From Streptomyces lavendulae subsp. lavendulae (lineage in GTDB: Bacteria; Actinomycetota; Actinomycetes; Streptomycetales; Streptomycetaceae): DNA of 64,000 bases. Where the stretch lies: contig NZ_CP024985.1 in assembly GCF_002803845.1 (NCBI RefSeq), positions 7,017,501-7,081,500 on the forward strand. Reading direction: 5' to 3'. Shown piece by piece: positions 47,465-55,824 of the stretch (the first letter of the stretch is position 1; the number at the start of each line of letters is the position of its first letter). The notes under the pieces were generated by a model. It searched no databases, was not told the DNA's origin, and was given only the letters and a program-made list of their open reading frames with translations. The translations under genes and the position numbers were made by a program.

Positions 47465-48059
47465 TTCTTTCCCCAAGGGAACCCAGGCGGCCGATTTCCA
47501 CTCGGATCGCCTCGCGCAGCAGTCCGCGGGCGTGCTCCAGCGGGAGCAGGCCGCTGAGCCAGCGGGCGCTCAGCCCCTCCAGGAGGGCGGTCAGCCGCTC
47601 CGCCGCGGCCGTGACGGCGCCGGCCGGCGCGTCCGGGCACAGGGCGGCGAGGTGGCCGGCGACCTCCGCCACCCAGGCCGCGCCGGCCGCCGCGAGTTCC
47701 TCGCGCAACTCCGGATCGAAGACGGAGTGGGCTCGCAGCTCTCCCCAGGCGGTGCTGTTCTCCCGCACCTCGGGCACGTCCTGGAACTCCAGCAGCAGGG
47801 TCTGTTCCAGGAGCGTCCGTCGGTCGGGCGGGTGGGCCGCGGTCGGACCCTGCGCGGTGGCGGTGTAACGGTCCGCGCGGTCCCCGATGAACGCCAGGGC
47901 GTGCCGCAGGATGCCGGGCCGGTCCTTGAAGTGGTAGTACACCAGGCCGGTGGAGACCCCGGCCTCGGCCGCCAGGTCGGCCACCCGCAGCCCCCGGACG
48001 CCCTGGCGTGCGATGACCCGCGCGGCGCCCGTGAGGATGGCCCTCTTGTTGTCGGTCAC
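47457..48059 (-). CDS. TetR family repressor 1
   Basis: A 200-residue TetR protein with an N-terminal helix-turn-helix (GAARVIARQGVRGLRVADLAAEAGVSTGLVYYHFKDRPGIL region). The ligand domain aligns along its whole length with TetR 2 at 51141 (EVRENSTAWGELRA, AAERLTALLEGLSARWLSG), so they are paralogues. The GTG at 48059 with GGAGGG was preferred to an ATG at 48104 that lies inside the operator. It should bind the operators at 48104 and elsewhere. Confidence 0.9.
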   Translation of the reverse strand: MTDNKRAILTGAARVIARQGVRGLRVADLAAEAGVSTGLVYYHFKDRPGILRHALAFIGDRADRYTATAQGPTAAHPPDRRTLLEQTLLLEFQDVPEVRENSTAWGELRAHSVFDPELREELAAAGAAWVAEVAGHLAALCPDAPAGAVTAAAERLTALLEGLSARWLSGLLPLEHARGLLREAIRVEIGRLGSLGERID

Positions 48060-48103
48060 TGCCCGATCCCTCCCTGTCGTGTTCGTGATCGTATGGGCGT
48101 ACA

Positions 48104-48123
48104 TTGACTGAAAGTTTAGTCAG
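48104..48123. promoter_or_regulatory. TetR operator between tetR1 and the kinase gene
   Basis: TTGACTGAAAGTTTAGTCAG, one mismatch within the arms. Rightward TTGACT pairs with CACGAT (18-bp spacer, 48128-48133) for the kinase gene; the site also blocks the leftward tetR1 promoter region. Confidence 0.8.
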
Positions 48124-48170
48124 CAGGCACGATGCGTGCAGTGTCATCCCCGCATCGAAAGAGCCCCCGC

Positions 48171-49739
48171 ATGCTTGAGCGCCACCCCGACGCCCCATCC
48201 GGCACGGGCCCCCTGCCCGAGGCACTGGCCGCCGACGACCCCCGGCACATCGGCGGCTACCGCCTCCACGCCCGGCTCGGGTCCGGCGGCATGGGCGTGG
48301 TCTACCTGGCCTACACGCCCGGCGGCCGCCCCATCGCCCTGAAGGCCGTCCGCAGGGAGTTCGCGGCGGACCCCGAGTTCCGTGAACGGTTCGCCCGGGA
48401 AGTCGCCAGCGCCCGCCGCATCCACGGCCTCTTCACGGCCCAGGTGGTCGACTCCGGCGTCGACGACCACACGCCGTGGCTCGCCACGACCTACGTCGCG
48501 GGCCCCTCCCTGCAGGAGGTGGTGCGCCGGCACGGACCACTGCCGGTGCGCACGGTCCTCCTGCTCGTCGCGGGCATCGCCGAGGCGCTCCAGGTCATCC
48601 ACGGGGCGGGCGTCGTCCACCGGGACCTCAAGCCCGCCAACGTGCTGATCGCGGGGGACGGTCCCCGGGTGATCGACTTCGGCATCGCGCGCGCGGCCGA
48701 CGCCGTCGCCCTCACCGGCGCGGGCCTGCGGATCGGCACCGCCGCCTTCATGGCGCCCGAGCAGGCCCTGGGGCTGCCGGTGACCCCGGCCACCGATGTC
48801 TTCGCCCTCGGGGCGCTGGCGGCGTACGTGGCCGGCGGCAGCCCGCCCTTCGGCGAAGGGCCGGAGTCCGGGGCCCTGTACCGGGTGGTCCACGAGCATC
48901 CCGACCTCACGCGCATCCCCCGTGACCTGCACGACCTGGTCGCGTGGTGCCTGGCCAAGCGCCCCGAGGACCGCCCGGGCACCGCCGCGCTGATCGCCGC
49001 GGTGCACGCCCACCCCTCGGTGGGGCCGCGGCCGGAGTTCACCGACGGCTGGCTGCCCCGGCCCGTCCTGGACGAGGTCGGGGGGAGTGGAGCGGTGCGT
49101 CACGCCCCGACGGTCCTGGCCGCGCCCGCGCCCGGCGCCCCGGCGGTCGCGCCGCCCGCGCCGCCCGCCGCGTCACCGGCTCCGGGACCCGCTCCCGCGC
49201 CGGCGCCGACGCCCGGATCCGGCCGACGGGCCCGGGCGGGCGGGCGGCGGCGCGTACGTACGGTGCTGCCGGCGGTGGCCGCCACCCTCCTGGTCTGCGC
49301 CGGCGCCGTGTACTGCCTGGACGGCCCCGCCCGCGAGGGCGCGGACGGCTCCGCGGCCGCCGAGGCCCCCGCCTACCGCCCCGGCTACGCCAGGACGGAG
49401 CTCACCTCCCCGGACGCGGGCTACGAGTTCGACCTGACCTCGGGCAAGGTCGCGGCGGCGACGACGGTGGACTGGTACCTCGCGCGGGAGGGCCGGGGGT
49501 TCGTGCCGTCGGAGGAGTCGGACTCCTTCGTGTCCGCCAGCGGGGAGCTGACGGCCGAGGACTGCGTCCACGGCATCGAGGCGAAGCCGGCCGCCGCACT
49601 GCCCTTCGAAGCCCTCACCGACCAGCGCCCCTTCTGCGTGAGCAGTCCGGACCGGAGCAAGGTCGCGATCGTGCGGCTGGTCGCGGCGGCCGCGGACGGC
49701 GCCGTCACGATCGTCGTGGACCAGTACCTGAGGAACTGA
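48171..49739 (+). CDS. Membrane Ser/Thr protein kinase (PASTA-less PknB type)
   Basis: A 522-residue kinase. Kinase domain at about 20-285: glycine loop LGSGGMGVVYLAY, catalytic HRDLKPANVL, DFG (IDFGIARA), APEQ. A Pro/Ala/Gly-rich linker and a membrane segment (VLPAVAATLLVCAGAVYCL, about 378-397) lead to an external domain of about 125 residues with two cysteines (DCVHG, PFCVSS) that may form a disulfide. It shares the operator with the divergent tetR1. ATG at 48171 chosen for GAAAGAG; an ATG at 48132 is possible. The substrate is unknown. Confidence 0.88.
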   Translation: MLERHPDAPSGTGPLPEALAADDPRHIGGYRLHARLGSGGMGVVYLAYTPGGRPIALKAVRREFAADPEFRERFAREVASARRIHGLFTAQVVDSGVDDHTPWLATTYVAGPSLQEVVRRHGPLPVRTVLLLVAGIAEALQVIHGAGVVHRDLKPANVLIAGDGPRVIDFGIARAADAVALTGAGLRIGTAAFMAPEQALGLPVTPATDVFALGALAAYVAGGSPPFGEGPESGALYRVVHEHPDLTRIPRDLHDLVAWCLAKRPEDRPGTAALIAAVHAHPSVGPRPEFTDGWLPRPVLDEVGGSGAVRHAPTVLAAPAPGAPAVAPPAPPAASPAPGPAPAPAPTPGSGRRARAGGRRRVRTVLPAVAATLLVCAGAVYCLDGPAREGADGSAAAEAPAYRPGYARTELTSPDAGYEFDLTSGKVAAATTVDWYLAREGRGFVPSEESDSFVSASGELTAEDCVHGIEAKPAAALPFEALTDQRPFCVSSPDRSKVAIVRLVAAAADGAVTIVVDQYLRN

Positions 49740-49788
49740 CATCCGTGCCGAACCGGGCCGGAGGGCCCGAGCGGCCCCGCGACAGGGC

Positions 49789-49808
49789 TTGACTGAATTT
49801 TCAGTCAA
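49789..49808 (+). promoter_or_regulatory. TetR operator of deiminase 2
   Basis: TTGACTGAATTTTCAGTCAA, perfect 9-bp arms around TT. TTGACT is the -35 and CAGGAT (49812-49817) the likely -10 after a 17-bp spacer. Confidence 0.85.
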
Positions 49809-49857
49809 GGTCAGGATGTCGCCACATCCCACTCCTTCCCCTCAGGGAGAGCCGCCC

Positions 49858-51009
49858 ATGGACATGTCCCGAACCACCCGCCGCCAGGTGCTCCGGCTCG
49901 GAGCGGCGGCCCTGCCGCTCGCCGCCCTCGCGTCGGGCCTGCCCTCCGTCGCACGGGCGGCCACCGCCCCCGCCGGAGCCCTCCGGATGCCGGAGGAGAC
50001 CGACCGCCACGTCCGCACCTACATGGCCTGGCCCGCGCTCTCCTCGGTCTGGGGCGGCAAGCTCGACGCGGTACGGGGCGACATCGCGGAGGTGGCGTAC
50101 GCGATCTCGCGCTTCGAACCGGTCGTGATGCTGGCCCGCCCCGCTCAGGCCGCGGACGCCCGCTACCGCTGCGGACGCGGTGCCCAGTACGCCATCGACG
50201 TCATCGAGATCGCCGTCGACGACCTGTGGATCCGCGACTTCGGCCCCACCTTCGTCGTGGGCCCCGGCGCGATCGCGGGGGTGGACACCAATTTCAACGG
50301 CTGGGGCAAGACCGGCACCAAGTACGCCCAGCCGTTCGCCAACGACGCGGCGGCGGCCGGAATCCTCCTCAACGAGTACGGGGTGCCCCGGATCGCGGCC
50401 GGGTTCGTCGGCGAGGGCGGCTCGCTGGAGGCCGACGGCGAGGGGACCCTGCTGGCCACCGTCAGCTCGCTGGTGAACGCCAACCGGAACCCGGGCATGG
50501 ACCAGGACCAGGTCGAACAGGCCCTGAAACCGGCACTCGGCATCGACAAGGTCATCTGGGTGCCCGGACTGGCCGGGCAGGACATCACCGACTGCCACAT
50601 CGACTGCCTCGCCCGTTTCGCGGGCCCGGGGCGGGTCGTCCTGGACAAGCCGGGAGCCGGTACGGACCCCAGGTGGATCGCCGTCTACGAGGAGACCCGG
50701 CGGATCCTGGAGGGCGCCACCGACGCCCGCGGCCGCCGCCTCGCGATCACGGAGCTCCCGGGGCCCGCCCGCATCCCGGGCAAGGGTGACGAGTTCCTGT
50801 CCAGCTACACCAACTACTACACCGCGAACGGCGCGGTCATCGCCCCGCGGTTCGGCGACGCCGCCGCCGACGGTCTCGCGTACTCCATCCTGCAGGCCGC
50901 CTACCCCGACCGGCAGGTGGTCCAGGTCCGCATCGACAACATCGCCTCCGGCGGCGGTGGCATCCACTGCGCCACGCAGTCGCACCCGGCCGTGCCCCCG
51001 GCCGTCTGA
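49858..51009 (+). CDS. Agmatine deiminase family protein 2, Tat-secreted
   Basis: A 383-residue enzyme with a Tat signal (SRTTRRQVLRLGAAALPLAA, cleavage after AARA-like VARA near residue 36). Motifs DDLWIRD, GEGGSLEADGEGT, CHID, and GGGGIHCATQSHP. It is close to protein 1 across the domain (SSVWGGKL, AVDDLW, SSLVNANRNPGMDQ). The ATG has GGGAG. The stop overlaps a possible upstream start of tetR2 by TGATG, so both are one transcript. Confidence 0.9.
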   Translation: MDMSRTTRRQVLRLGAAALPLAALASGLPSVARAATAPAGALRMPEETDRHVRTYMAWPALSSVWGGKLDAVRGDIAEVAYAISRFEPVVMLARPAQAADARYRCGRGAQYAIDVIEIAVDDLWIRDFGPTFVVGPGAIAGVDTNFNGWGKTGTKYAQPFANDAAAAGILLNEYGVPRIAAGFVGEGGSLEADGEGTLLATVSSLVNANRNPGMDQDQVEQALKPALGIDKVIWVPGLAGQDITDCHIDCLARFAGPGRVVLDKPGAGTDPRWIAVYEETRRILEGATDARGRRLAITELPGPARIPGKGDEFLSSYTNYYTANGAVIAPRFGDAAADGLAYSILQAAYPDRQVVQVRIDNIASGGGGIHCATQSHPAVPPAV

Positions 51010-51140
51010 TGGCCGCCGGGCCCCGGGGGCGGGGCGGCGGGGCCCCGGCCGCCGTGCGGGCGCCGTCCGCCCCCGAGGCCCGTACGCCGGGTGACGGGGC
51101 GCCTACGGCCGGCCCCGAACGCCCCGGTAAAGTTCCGGCC

Positions 51141-51722
51141 ATGGCGTCTCGCAGCACTCAGATCCTCGAAGCGGCCGCACGGGTGATCGCCCGGCGCGGG
51201 GTCCGCGGGCTGCGCGTGGAGGAACTCGCCGCGGAGGCCGGTGTCTCCACCGCGCTGATCTACTACCACTTCAAGGACCGCACCGGGGTCCTGCGCCAGA
51301 CCCTCGAATTCATCAACGACCGTGCGGAGCGCTACACCACCGACCGCGATCCGGACGCCCCGCGGCTCTCCCCCCGGGAAGAGCTGGAGGAAACCCTGCT
51401 GCTGGAGCTCCAGGACACCGTGGAGGTCCGGGAGAACAGCTCGGTCTGGGGTGAACTGCGGGCCAGCGCCGTCTTCGACGAGGTACTGCGCGAGGACCTC
51501 GCCCGCGCCACCCTCGTGTGGGTCCAGGAGGTCGCCGCGCTGCTGGGCCAGGTCCAGCCGATGGCGCCCGCCTCGTCGCTCGCCGCCGCGGCCGAACGGC
51601 TCACCGCCCTGCTCGAAGGGCTCAGCATGCGCTGGCTCTCCGGTGGCGTGCGGATCGACCACGCGCAGGAGCTCCTGCGCTCCTCCATCGACGCCGAACT
51701 CGACGGCCTCCGGCAGAACTGA
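51141..51722 (+). CDS. TetR family repressor 2
   Basis: A 193-residue TetR with HTH (AARVIARRGVRGLRVEELAAEAGVSTALIYYHFKDRTGVL region), paralogous to TetR 1. It lies behind deiminase 2 under the same operator and so would repress itself and its substrate enzyme. An ATG at 51009, coupled to the deiminase stop, would add 44 low-complexity residues; the shorter form aligns better with TetR 1. Confidence 0.9.
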   Translation: MASRSTQILEAAARVIARRGVRGLRVEELAAEAGVSTALIYYHFKDRTGVLRQTLEFINDRAERYTTDRDPDAPRLSPREELEETLLLELQDTVEVRENSSVWGELRASAVFDEVLREDLARATLVWVQEVAALLGQVQPMAPASSLAAAAERLTALLEGLSMRWLSGGVRIDHAQELLRSSIDAELDGLRQN

Positions 51723-51773
51723 CGTACCCGCCTCCGCCCTGCGGAAGGCCGGGAGTTTGCGTCGCCCTGTCCA

Positions 51774-51793
51774 TTGACTGAATTTTCAGTCAA
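51774..51793 (+). promoter_or_regulatory. TetR operator, upstream copy before deiminase 3
   Basis: TTGACTGAATTTTCAGTCAA, identical to the copy at 49789. The -10 at the right distance (AAGAGT) is poor, so this copy may serve looping or be a relic. Confidence 0.8.
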
Positions 51794-52017
51794 TGGAAGA
51801 GTGGAGGCATCGAGCCGCCGGCCCACGAGGCCGCCGCGACCCTCGGCCTCCTCGTCTCGTCACTCCAAGATCCCGACTCTCCGCAGGCGTGCACCCCTGG
51901 GCGGTGCACCCGCGGCCCGGTCGGTCCCGGTGGCCGCCGCATCCGTCTTCCGGGAGCAGGAACGTTCATGAAGGTCTGCCCGCAGGCCCCGGTCGGAACC
52001 CTCGTCCCTGCCACCGC

Positions 52018-52037
52018 TTGACTGAATTTTCAGTCGG
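52018..52037 (+). promoter_or_regulatory. TetR operator, proximal copy before deiminase 3
   Basis: TTGACTGAATTTTCAGTCGG, two mismatches at the end of the right arm. TTGACT with AACACT after 18 bp (52042-52047) would start transcription about 10 bases before the deiminase 3 ATG. Confidence 0.8.
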
Positions 52038-52062
52038 GTGGAACACTCCGTCAACGAAAGAA

Positions 52063-53112
52063 ATGAGCCGCCAGATGTCTGGATACCGTATGCCTGCCGA
52101 GTGGTCCGAGCACGAGGGCTGCCTGATGGCCTGGCCGGTCCGCGAGGACCTGTGGGGGAGCGTGCTGGACGAGGTGAAGGAGGAGTACGCCAACGTCGCC
52201 CGTGCCATCGCGGCCTTCGAGCCCGTCACGATGGTCGCCCCGCCCGGCCACGGCGACGACGCCCGCGCCCACTGCGGGGACGCCGCCGACGTCACCGTCA
52301 TCGAGCTGCCGGTCGACGACTCCTGGTTCCGCGACTCCGCCCCGCTCTTCGTGCTCGACGACGACGGCAACCGCGCCGGCGTGGACTTCCGCTTCAACGC
52401 CTGGGGCCGCAAGCACCACCCGTTCGACGCCGACGACCGGATCAGCGCCCTGCTGCTGGAGCGCCTCGGGGCCGACCGCCACGCCTCCGACATGATCCTC
52501 GAAGGCGGAGCGATCACCGTGGACGGGGAGGGCACGCTGATCACCACCGAACAGTGCCTGCTGCACCCCAACCGCAACCCCGGCATGACCCGCGACGGGA
52601 TCGAGGCCGAACTGAAGGCCAGGCTCGGGGTCACCAAGGTCATCTGGCTGCCGTACGGCGGCCTGCTCGACACCGAGACGGACGGCCACGTCGACGGCGT
52701 CTGCGCCTTCGCCGCGCCCGGCACGGTCGTCGTCTCCCTGCCCTCCGACCCCACCCACCCCGACTACGCCCGGATGCGCGCCAACCGCGCGGTGCTGGAA
52801 GCCTCCACCGACGCCCGCGGCCGCCGGCTGGAGATCGTCGACGTGCCCCAGACGGCCTTCGCCGACCTCGCCGACCTCGCCGACGGCGAGATCGAGGTCT
52901 CCTACCTGAACTACTACGTCGCCAACGGCGGCGTGGTCGTCCCCGTGGCCGGACTGCAGCAGGACGAGGACGCCCTCGCGGTCATCGCCTCCGCCCACCC
53001 CGGCCGCAAGGTCGTCGGTGTACGGGCGCTCGCCATCGCCTTCGGCGGCGGCGGGGTGCACTGCATCACCCAGCAGATCCCCGCGCCCCGACGCCCGGCC
53101 GCCGCTTCCTGA
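52063..53112 (+). CDS. aguA: Agmatine deiminase family protein 3, cytosolic
   Basis: A 349-residue enzyme with no signal peptide. Motifs: MPAEWSEHEGCLMAWPVREDLWG (the W-P-x-R pattern of AguA), DDSWFRD, LEGGAITVDGEGT, DGHVDG, and GGGGVHCITQQIP. This is the copy most like canonical AguA. ATG at 52063 (GAAAG upstream). It leads an apparent operon with the peptide-type ABC transporter 85 bp downstream, separated only by a short hairpin. Confidence 0.9.
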   Translation: MSRQMSGYRMPAEWSEHEGCLMAWPVREDLWGSVLDEVKEEYANVARAIAAFEPVTMVAPPGHGDDARAHCGDAADVTVIELPVDDSWFRDSAPLFVLDDDGNRAGVDFRFNAWGRKHHPFDADDRISALLLERLGADRHASDMILEGGAITVDGEGTLITTEQCLLHPNRNPGMTRDGIEAELKARLGVTKVIWLPYGGLLDTETDGHVDGVCAFAAPGTVVVSLPSDPTHPDYARMRANRAVLEASTDARGRRLEIVDVPQTAFADLADLADGEIEVSYLNYYVANGGVVVPVAGLQQDEDALAVIASAHPGRKVVGVRALAIAFGGGGVHCITQQIPAPRRPAAAS

Positions 53113-53131
53113 CCAGGCGCCGAACGCTCCC

Positions 53132-53155
53132 GGCGGACCGCCCCGGCGGTCCGCC
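53132..53155 (+). other. Hairpin between deiminase 3 and the ABC binding-protein gene
   Basis: GGCGGACCG pairs with CGGTCCGCC around CCCCGG. It has no T-tract, so it should lower rather than stop transcription into the transporter genes. Confidence 0.55.
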
Positions 53156-53197
53156 CACTCCTCCCCCCGCCCCCCTCACGGACCAGAGAGCGTGACG

Positions 53198-54868
53198 ATG
53201 ACCAGCTCCCCACCCCGCGCGAGCAGACGGCCGTACCGTCTGTCCTCCCGCCTCGCGGCCCTCCCCGCCGCGACCGCCGTCCTGGCCTCCCTCGCCCTGC
53301 TCGCGGCCTGTGCGGGGCCGCCCAAGGGAGGGGGTGGCGCCGTCTCGGACACCCACCTCTCCGCGTCCACCCCGCCGGCCCGGGGCGAGATCGACTCGTT
53401 CAGCTGGGCCGTGTACGCGGAGCCGCCCACCCTCGACTACACGGTGGCCTTCGACTACCCGCAGAACACCATCCTGTCCAACGTGTGCGAGAGCCTGATG
53501 CGCTGGACCCCGGCCCTCACCACCGAGCCCGGTCTCGCCGAGAAGGCGTCCAACCCGGACCCCACCACCTGGGTGTACGACCTGCGCCCCGGCGTGCGCT
53601 TCCACGACGGCAAGGAGATGACCGCCGACGACGTGGTGTTCAGCCTCGGCCGTCAGATGGACCCCGACAACGCCGCCGCCTGGGCCCAGGTCTTCCAGAA
53701 CGTCTCCGCGGTCACCAAGACCGGCCCGCTCCAGGTCACCGTCACCCTCAAGAAGCCCGACTCCCAGTTCCCCCAGTACATGGCCTCGGCCGCCGGAGTG
53801 GTCGCCTCCAAGGCCGGCGTCGAGGCGGCGGGCAAGGACTACGGCACCACCGGCGGCCTCGCCTGCACCGGCCCCTTCCAGCTCGGCACCTGGAACAAGG
53901 GCCAGTCGATCGAACTCGACCGCTTCGACGACTACTGGGGCACGAAGGCCAAGGCGAAGAAGGCCGTATTCCGCATCCTCACCGACCCCTCCGCCCGCAC
54001 CAACGCCATGCTCAGCGGCGAGGTCGACGGCGGCTACCTGATCCCCACCGAGAGCTACGCCCGGCTGCGCGCCGGCGGCGCCGGCACCCTCTACTTCGGC
54101 GAGGGCCTCAGCACCGTCAACGTCAACATCACCAACATGCAGGGCCCCCTCGGAGACGTCCGCGTACGCCAGGCGCTGTCCCTGGCCCTGGACCGCAGCG
54201 GATTCGTCAGGGCCGGACTCGCCGGCGCCGGCACGGTCACCGGCTCCCTCACCACCCGGGCCGCCTGGGCCGCCGCCCCCGAGGCCACCCGGAAGACCGC
54301 CTTCGACGGACTGCCGCCCACCGGCCAGGACATCGAGCGGGCCAAGGCCCTGGTCAAGGAGGCCGGAGCCACCGGCAGGACCCTGACCATGGCCACCAGC
54401 TCCATAGGCCAGGACGTCTCCCTCCTCGCCACCGCGGTCCAGGCGGCGGGCAACCGCATCGGCCTCGACGTCCGCCTCAAGACCATCGCGCCCAACGCCT
54501 TCACCGCGCTGTTCACCGACCCCGGGGCGCGCGAGGGCATCGACATGTTCCCGCTCACCTACTACGACTCCATCACCGACCCCCTCGACCTGCTGTCGAA
54601 CTTCAAGACCGGCGCCTACATGAACTTCGCCGGCTACAGCGACCCCGAGTACGACAAGCTCGTCGAGCAGGCCGCCGCCACCTACCCCGTCGAGGAACGG
54701 ACGGCCGTCGAGGCCAAGCTCCAGAAGCACGCCGCCGGGCAACTGCTGTGGATCCCCGTCGCCGAATGGCCGACCGCGATGTTCCAGGGCAAGCGCATCA
54801 CCGGAGCGCCCACGACGATCTCGTACATGTACCACCCGTGGGCCGCCGCCGTGGGGGCCGCACAGTGA
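53198..54868 (+). CDS. Peptide-type ABC transporter substrate-binding lipoprotein (SBP_bac_5)
   Basis: A 556-residue DppA/OppA-like protein with a signal peptide and lipobox LLAAC near residue 39. Stretches WVYDLRPGVRFHDGKEMTADDVVFSL, DVRVRQALSLALDR and AGYSDPEYDKLVEQA are typical. Family members bind peptides, but also nickel, opines and guanidino or polyamine-like compounds. ATG at 53198 or GTG at 53192. Next gene overlaps by GTGA. Expression with a deiminase suggests an arginine-like or agmatine-like ligand. Confidence 0.9.
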   Translation: MTSSPPRASRRPYRLSSRLAALPAATAVLASLALLAACAGPPKGGGGAVSDTHLSASTPPARGEIDSFSWAVYAEPPTLDYTVAFDYPQNTILSNVCESLMRWTPALTTEPGLAEKASNPDPTTWVYDLRPGVRFHDGKEMTADDVVFSLGRQMDPDNAAAWAQVFQNVSAVTKTGPLQVTVTLKKPDSQFPQYMASAAGVVASKAGVEAAGKDYGTTGGLACTGPFQLGTWNKGQSIELDRFDDYWGTKAKAKKAVFRILTDPSARTNAMLSGEVDGGYLIPTESYARLRAGGAGTLYFGEGLSTVNVNITNMQGPLGDVRVRQALSLALDRSGFVRAGLAGAGTVTGSLTTRAAWAAAPEATRKTAFDGLPPTGQDIERAKALVKEAGATGRTLTMATSSIGQDVSLLATAVQAAGNRIGLDVRLKTIAPNAFTALFTDPGAREGIDMFPLTYYDSITDPLDLLSNFKTGAYMNFAGYSDPEYDKLVEQAAATYPVEERTAVEAKLQKHAAGQLLWIPVAEWPTAMFQGKRITGAPTTISYMYHPWAAAVGAAQ

Positions 54869-55824
54869 ACTTCGTCCGATTCGCCGCACGCCGGGTGGCG
54901 GAGATGGCCGCCACCCTGCTCGTCGCCTCGTTCGTGGTCTTCGGGGCCATGTACCTGGCGCCGGGCAGCCCGGCGAGCTTCCTGCTCGCCGGCCGGTCGG
55001 CCTCACCCGAGGCCCTCGCCTCCATCAACGCCCAGTACCACCTGGACGACCCCTTCCTCGTACGCTACTTCCGCTGGCTCGGCGACGTGCTGCAGGGCGA
55101 CTTCGGGCGCTCGATCACCTACCGCACCGACGTCTCGCGCCTCCTGGCGGACCGGCTCCCCGTGACGCTGTTCCTGATCGCCATGGCCCTCGCCGTGGTC
55201 GTCGTGGTCGGCCTGCTGCTCGGCCGGATCGCCGCCGTCCGGGGCGGCACCACCGACTCCGCCATCCTCGTCACCACCACGTTCGCCGTCGGCACCCCGT
55301 CCTTCGTCGCGGCGGTCCTGCTCCAGGGCCTCTTCGCCGTACGCCTCGGCTGGTTCCCCAGCAGCGGCGGCGGCGACGGCCTCGGCGACATGCTCTGGCA
55401 CCTCACGCTCCCCGCGATCGCCCTGGCCCTCTACCTCGTCGGCATGCTCGCCCGGGTCACCCGCTCGGCGATGCTCGAAGCCCTCGACAGCGAACACGTC
55501 ACCGTGGCCCGCAGCCGGGGGGTCCCCGAACGCCAGGTCATCCGCCGGCACGTCTTCCGCAACTCCCTCGGCACGGTCCTGACCACCGGCGGACTGATCG
55601 TCTCCACCCTGCTGGTGTGCACCATCCTGGTCGAGACCGCCTTCAGCATCGGCGGGATCGGCCAGCTCCTCGAACTGTCCACCACCACCAAGGACTTCCC
55701 GACCGTCCAGGCGATCTCCCTGATCATCGTCGCCCTCTTCATGATCGTGAACCTGATCGTGGACCTGCTGCTGCCCCTGGTCGACCCCCGGGTCACCCTC
55801 GGATCCCGGGAGGCCGCCGTATGA
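54865..55824 (+). CDS. Peptide-type ABC transporter permease (DppB-like)
   Basis: A 319-residue permease with six membrane segments, N-terminal FVRFAARRVAEM signature, and EAA loop EHVTVARSRGVPERQVIRRHVFRNSLG. GTG start inside the binding-protein stop. ATGA overlap with the next gene. Confidence 0.93.
   Translation: MNFVRFAARRVAEMAATLLVASFVVFGAMYLAPGSPASFLLAGRSASPEALASINAQYHLDDPFLVRYFRWLGDVLQGDFGRSITYRTDVSRLLADRLPVTLFLIAMALAVVVVVGLLLGRIAAVRGGTTDSAILVTTTFAVGTPSFVAAVLLQGLFAVRLGWFPSSGGGDGLGDMLWHLTLPAIALALYLVGMLARVTRSAMLEALDSEHVTVARSRGVPERQVIRRHVFRNSLGTVLTTGGLIVSTLLVCTILVETAFSIGGIGQLLELSTTTKDFPTVQAISLIIVALFMIVNLIVDLLLPLVDPRVTLGSREAAV

Larger units (their letters stand above)
51723..52062 (+). 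other. Control region with two operators before deiminase 3
   Basis: 340 bp with no convincing gene. Two operator copies (51774-51793 and 52018-52037) are 244 bp apart. The sequence between them is open in the deiminase 3 frame but has no recognisable domain. A 17-codon ORF at 51968-52021 ends in the second operator and is probably chance. Confidence 0.6.

Noticed and set aside
51009..51140. Extended start of TetR 2 coupled to the deiminase 2 stop
   Set aside because: The extra 44 residues are Pro/Gly/Ala-rich and absent from paralogue TetR 1; the ATG at 51141 is better.
51968..52021. 17-codon ORF with a good ribosome site before deiminase 3
   Set aside because: It ends inside the operator and has no conserved pattern; likely chance, although a leader peptide cannot be excluded.
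53132..53155. Terminator separating deiminase 3 from the ABC genes
   Set aside because: The stem is 9 bp without a T-tract and no new promoter or operator follows it.
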